Assembly (NCBI RefSeq): GCF_025766255.1
Contig: NW_026516668.1
Span: 62,001-126,000, forward strand
Origin: Zychaea mexicana
Taxonomy: Eukaryota; Mucoromycota; Mucoromycetes; Mucorales; Lichtheimiaceae
Direction: 5' to 3'
Length of the DNA: 64,000 bases
Shown in pieces: positions 59,665 through 64,000 of the stretch. The first letter of the stretch is position 1; every line of letters begins with the position of its first letter. The translations under genes and the position numbers were made by a program. The notes beneath the pieces are model-generated. The model was not told the origin of the DNA and did no database searches. It saw only the letters and a program-made list of their open reading frames with translations.

Positions 59665-62023
59665 CGGCAAACCTTTCCTTTCTTATTTTCTTTCTTTGTG
59701 TATCTCCATGTCTTGCTTCATCAAATCATTTTTATACGTCATCGTTCCACATCAACACCATCACTACTTAAACCTTACCAAACTTACCATCGTCACATCC
59801 TTTTGAACTATGATCAGTGAGTGCTACTGAGTAATTCGTGCACGCACGGCATAATCCGCTTACAAATCTTCACTCTCTTCCTCCATACAACCACCCATTC
59901 ACGAGACTACTACTATTACTTTTGCCACAAAATACCAATACCCATTTATTTTCTGTTTTTTATCATTCCTCCTCAAGTAGCATATCTATATATTTAACTA
60001 CTTAATAGTACATAATATCTTAAACATACATAAAGAAGTTCACTTTATGCCACTCGAAAGGAGCTTGGACGAGCCTAGTGGTGGATGCTGCTACTGTACA
60101 TACTGTTATCACGATCCTACTCATACGTAGTGCTACGATCCTGCAGAAAGCAACGTTACCTCAAAGCGTATCACTTAAAAAATCTATCAGATGCTCATGA
60201 ATTTTCTGAAAAAGCAATTCTGCTTATACACAAATTGTTGATAACACTAGACGATGGATGACTTATGCGCTTTGAATGTTTATACGTCAGATCATGATTC
60301 AGTCGAACATTGAAGTGTTGTCCATCATAATATATATATATATATACTGAAATTGCTAGATAATTTGTTTGTCGATGTTGGGGATCTTTTTGAGCACGAA
60401 GACTTTCGGGCCGGGCCCCCACTTGGCACTCAAGGAGAATAGACTAAACAACATCTGCAGATCCGCTTGAGCCTATCATGAACCAATTCTCTCAGTCGGC
60501 TACTGAAGAGTCGTCGCTTCGGACCGGAGTTTGCCAATTGGTAGTGGCGACACAAACCCACGTTTTGACATACCGCCAAATTACCAGGCGTTGAGCGTTT
60601 CCTTGCAGCACCTTTTTTATTTTAACTCAACTCGATCGAATGATCGATGATGCTCTTTTTCACCCCAAGAAAAAAATAAGCGCGGCAGTTTAAAAAATAA
60701 CAAACGATGAGTAGCACGCACGACATTAATAGCATCTCAAGTAACACACATATGATGTCAGCTCTATAAGGCTCTATGCTTTCTTTAAAACTGACCACAA
60801 TTGAATATCAAAGGGGTGTGGGGAGATTCTTCGTTGGTTGTCAACCCCACCGTTGCATTATTGTAAGTTTGAAGCTTAATTTTACTGTTAATTTTGAGAT
60901 TCCAGGATCTGACAATACCGTCGTTCAGCAACGTCCCAGTCATCCGTGCGAGGGGACGCGGGACCCGGCGGGAAATAGGCGAGCACGTTGGGTCGGGAAA
61001 TCAGATATTTACGGTTACTCAAATACCAGAAGTAAAAAAAAAAAAAGACTTGGGCGGATGGAGTCCATAATCATGGGTGTTGGGTACTTCGGGGCCCCAC
61101 TTTTTTTAAAGCAAGGGCAAGAAATGGTAGCCACCATGGAGTAGTTGCCCCCACACATATTACTTTCATGTGTCGTTATCCAACCTCAAAGTTGATAGTA
61201 TTGAATAAGGGCACATATATTCAAAAACAACCCTATTGCTTTTTTGAAGGGCGGATCGCTCCGGATCATTGCGACGTCCCGCCACATACCGCATACCGTT
61301 TTCCTTGAAAGATGCGGGAAATTGTGCACATCATTATTCTCTCCTGGACCTTGCGCGCGGATTTGGACTGTGCTACGTGCCGTTAAGCTTTACATCTCAT
61401 GTTTGATCGTCTTGAACGATATTCAGAAAGCAGGTCGTACTGCTGTCAAGTTCGGTATCGTGAGAAGAAATCAGAAAGTGGTAACAGCTTCATTGTTGAT
61501 AGTCGCTGCTATATGTCGTCAGCTGCACATCTGTGAATGCCGATGAAATAGCAAGACCCTCGACTTTCGGCCACGACCTTCGTGTCAAGCCCTTTGTAAA
61601 CAATGGCATACTAGTAAAGTTTGCCACGTCAAATGCAATACCATCTTAAAACTACATGTATCAATTCCACTGCTATACTAAGCTATTATAGAAAGTTGGT
61701 ATGTGTATACGATGACAAATTCGTCTTATCTCTTCTGCAGCTTCCATTATAGTGACGCCATGGAAATCCATCTGCCAAAAAAAATATTCAGGGTCCCTAC
61801 ACCCCTTCTTCTGGCAACTCTCGATGTCATTCTCATTTGCTGAAGCTGAATGACAAAAAAGATAAATCCGCACTAGTTGGGCCGAACGCTCCGATTCGTA
61901 TGTTTCGAACACCAGGCAGCTAGGTAGTTTGTCCGAATTAAAATAACGAGGACCTACTCGACCGCGACTTTTTACCTGCTCTTTCTCTTCTTTTTCTTTT
62001 TTACTCATCAGGCCAAAAGAAAA
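59665..62023. other. Intergenic region with GC-richer patches, no supported gene
   Basis: A (TA)n run lies at about 60329-60346. GC-rich patches around 60405-60425 and 61090-61105 share a short similar sequence (CGGGCC...CCCCACTT-like) roughly 690 nt apart and may be the ends of an old element, but no repeat boundaries could be fixed. The minus-strand frame 61673..62008 overlaps the promoter and leader of the sugar transporter and is not credible. The sequence just before 62024 is pyrimidine-rich. Confidence 0.4.
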
Positions 62024-63716
62024 ATGGATTCCAGAACAGCTGGTCTGCGGCCTTTTGTCGTTTTCTGTGTCGTTATTGCCAGTGTTGGTGCCTTCAGCAA
62101 TGGTATCAACACGAGTTCCCTCAACATCCCTGGCGACTATGTCAAGAACTGCCCTGATGTGCCTGTTGGTGAAGTGACTTACTTTGAAGGCAGCTCAATT
62201 CCTAAATGTATTCCTATGGGCGATTGGATTTGGTAAGCTTCATCCTCAACTATTAAACATATACTTCCAAGAGCTAGTAGCGTTAATGACAACTTTGGAA
62301 AACTATCGTCAAATTTTCTAGGGGTGTCGCAACTGGTATGTTTGCTGTCGGTGGTTTGCTCGGTGCCTTGGCTTCTGGTCCATTGGCTGAACGATTTGGT
62401 CGTCGTGACTCTATGCTTATGATGAACACTACTTTCTTTATCGGTGCTGCCTTGCTTTCTACCTCGACCACCAGTGGTCAGTTTGCAGTTGGAAGAATTT
62501 TCGTTGGTGCCGGTTCCGGTTTTATGGTATGTACTGTACATAACACCAAATTGCTACTACTAGCCACCTTCTGTATTTACTGATACCTCCTCCATCGCAA
62601 CTCGTTATCCAGACTGTCGTTATCAGTATGTATATTGCCGAAGTCGCACCCCCACCAACGCGCGGTGCTCTTGGTTGTTTCCTTCAGCTGTTCATGACTT
62701 TCGGTATCTTGCTTATTCAAGCCATTGGTCTTGGTTTGCGCTCTTCTGTCGGCTGGCGTGTTGCCACCGTCATCACTGTCGCTCCTGCCATCGTTCAAAT
62801 GGCTTTGTTGCCCTTTTGTCCCCGCTCTCCCAGATGGCTTATCTCTCGAGGCCGTATCGACGAAGCCCGTGCCGAACTTTTGCGTCTCCGTAACGGTGAT
62901 ATTGAAGAAGAATTTGCCGATATGATCCTCGGTGTCTCCACCAGCCACAACGAAGACACCAAGAAGGCTCTTGCCGAAGGCGACAAGGATTCTGCCTACG
63001 ACAACGAGAAGGCATCCAGCAACGCTAACAGTGGCTCGGTCGATACCAACCTGTCATTCTTCCAAGTCATACGTATTCCGGTACTTGCTTGGCTTACTCT
63101 CAAGATGTGTATCGTCCACGCTTCTTCCCAGCTTAACGGTATCAACGCCATTATGTACTACTCGACCAACATTTTCGCTACCTCGTTCGACGGTGATGCT
63201 CCCTACGTCACTGTTGGCGTAGCTGGTCTCAACGTCGTCGTTACCATTATCGGCCTTTTGCTTGTCGATAGACTGGGTCGCAAGTTCTTACTCTTGTTCT
63301 CTTCGATGGGCATGTGCTTGTTTGCCGCCATCATGACCATTGCCCTTCGCTTCGAAGTCTCCGCTCTTCAGGTTGTTTGCGTCATGTTGTTCGTGTCTTC
63401 ATTCGCTGTCGGTCTTGGTACCATCCCCTTCTTGATCACCGCCGAAGTTTACCCTACTTATGCTGTTGGTGCCGCTTCGTCCGCTGCCTTGGTCATCAAC
63501 TGGCTCTGCAACTTCATTATTGGTCTTGTTTTCCCTGCATTGCAAAGCGCATGTGGTCCTTATGTCTTTTTGATCTTCACTGGTATTGCTGCTGCATCAT
63601 CCGTCTTCATGTTCTTCTACGTCCCCGAGACGAAGCGGAAATCTATTGAAGACATTGGTCGTTCGCTCGGCTGGTACGATCTTGACATTCAGCAATACTT
63701 GAACAAGAAGAAATAA
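62024..63716 (+). CDS. MFS hexose transporter (sugar porter family)
   Basis: Three exons: 62024..62232, 62322..62526, 62613..63716 (505 aa, typical length). Twelve-span sugar porter signatures are present: NGINTSSLN in helix 1 region, GPLAERFGRRDSM (loop 2-3), AVGRIFVGAGSG, YIAEVAPPPTRGALG, PRSPRWLISRGR, QLNGINAIMYYSTN (sugar-binding helix 7), VDRLGRKFLL (loop 8-9), and the end motif VPETKRKSIEDIG. The loop after the sixth span carries a Ser/Asp/Asn-rich insert. It probably imports glucose or related hexoses; precise substrate and affinity cannot be read. The first loop is relatively long (CPDVPVGEVTYFEGSSIPKC) with two Cys that could form a disulfide. Confidence 0.94.
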
Positions 63717-64000
63717 GATTTTCTAATATATATATAGAAAATCATATTCTATCTTCTTAATCCCTTAATTTCTACTCCATTCCCCTTTCTTCCAAACATT
63801 TATATATTCACATCGTCTTCCGTATTTGCTTTTTTCACTTATTCCTCCACTTTTTTCCTATATTTGCTACGTTATTTCTCATCGGTCCGCACTTTTTTTT
63901 TGTCTTTACCTCATTTGCCCTGAATTTATCTAGTAGCAAACATGTTTACATATCAAAATGTGTAATTTTCTGTACCATAATTAAATCACTTTCTTTTCGT
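63717..64000. other. 3' flank of the hexose transporter
   Basis: T/C-rich 3' untranslated-like sequence with a short TA run right after the stop codon (63727-63737). No gene is seen before the window ends. Confidence 0.5.

Noticed and set aside
61673..62008. Minus-strand frame starting MSKKEKEEKEQ opposite the sugar transporter leader
   Set aside because: Its Lys/Glu-rich start is the complement of the transporter's pyrimidine-rich leader; no domain.
1..64000. CRISPR arrays, bacterial-type operons, Shine-Dalgarno sites
   Set aside because: Intron-rich eukaryotic DNA; no regularly spaced direct repeats of the right size were seen.
1..64000. tRNA and rRNA genes
   Set aside because: I looked for the GGTTCGAATCC-type B box with a matching acceptor stem in the gene-poor regions and found none I could fold by eye. 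A tRNAscan run would be decisive.

Overview
This is fungal nuclear DNA, most likely from an early-diverging filamentous fungus of the Mucoromycota. The genes are split by many short GT-AG introns (mostly 60-130 nt), coding regions carry many Gln/Asn/Ser/His codon runs, and the content is typical of fungi: a FET3/FTR1 iron-uptake pair, PHO89, RPF1, BET2, a BUD4/anillin-like protein, a JHDM1-type demethylase, LARP7 and ZNF277. The taxonomic call is inference; there is no rRNA or tRNA marker. All exon boundaries come from splice motifs, reading-frame continuity and remembered family patterns. No alignment was run.

Layout. 1-1.4 kb: edge of a broken HECT-type E3 ligase gene on the minus strand. 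1.4-4.9 kb: WDR44-like WD40 protein (+). 5.2-9.8 kb: divergently transcribed ferroxidase FET3 (-) and iron permease FTR1 (+), sharing a promoter with three ATCTGATAA (iron-GATA type) sites. 9.8-13.4 kb: gene-poor, with tiny ORFs and fragments. 13.4-17.3 kb: two unrecognised minus-strand genes. 17.8-19.6 kb: a tandem repeat and a complete non-autonomous Mutator-like element (long terminal inverted repeats, 9-bp target duplication). 19.8-27 kb: RluA-type pseudouridine synthase (+), RBMS/Scw1-like two-RRM protein (-), acyl-CoA carboxyltransferase-like protein (-). 27-32.7 kb: gene-poor, with a degenerate-looking gene ending in an AT-hook. 32.8-34.5 kb: PHO89 phosphate symporter (-). 34.5-37.5 kb: no supported gene.

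37.5-53.5 kb is a compact housekeeping block of alternating strands: JHDM1/KDM2-like (+), LARP7-like (-), BET2 (+), RPF1 (-), ZNF277 (+), a Qa-SNARE syntaxin (-), and a very large low-complexity zinc-knuckle protein (+). Neighbouring 3' ends are as little as 53 nt apart and one shared promoter is 92 nt. 53.5-56.3 kb holds a pogo/Tigger-like transposon remnant; 56.3-59.7 kb a BUD4/anillin-like PH protein (+) whose frame needs two GC-AG introns; 62-63.7 kb an MFS hexose transporter (+).

Functionally, FET3 and FTR1 should form one high-affinity iron-uptake complex. PHO89 and the sugar transporter are other plasma-membrane uptake genes. RPF1, LARP7, ZNF277, the pseudouridine synthase and the RRM protein belong to RNA or ribosome biology. 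No striking new multigene system was found. The most informative novelties are the Mutator-like element beside the pseudouridine synthase, a possible mitochondrial/cytosolic dual start in that gene, the iron-GATA promoter, and several decayed genes.
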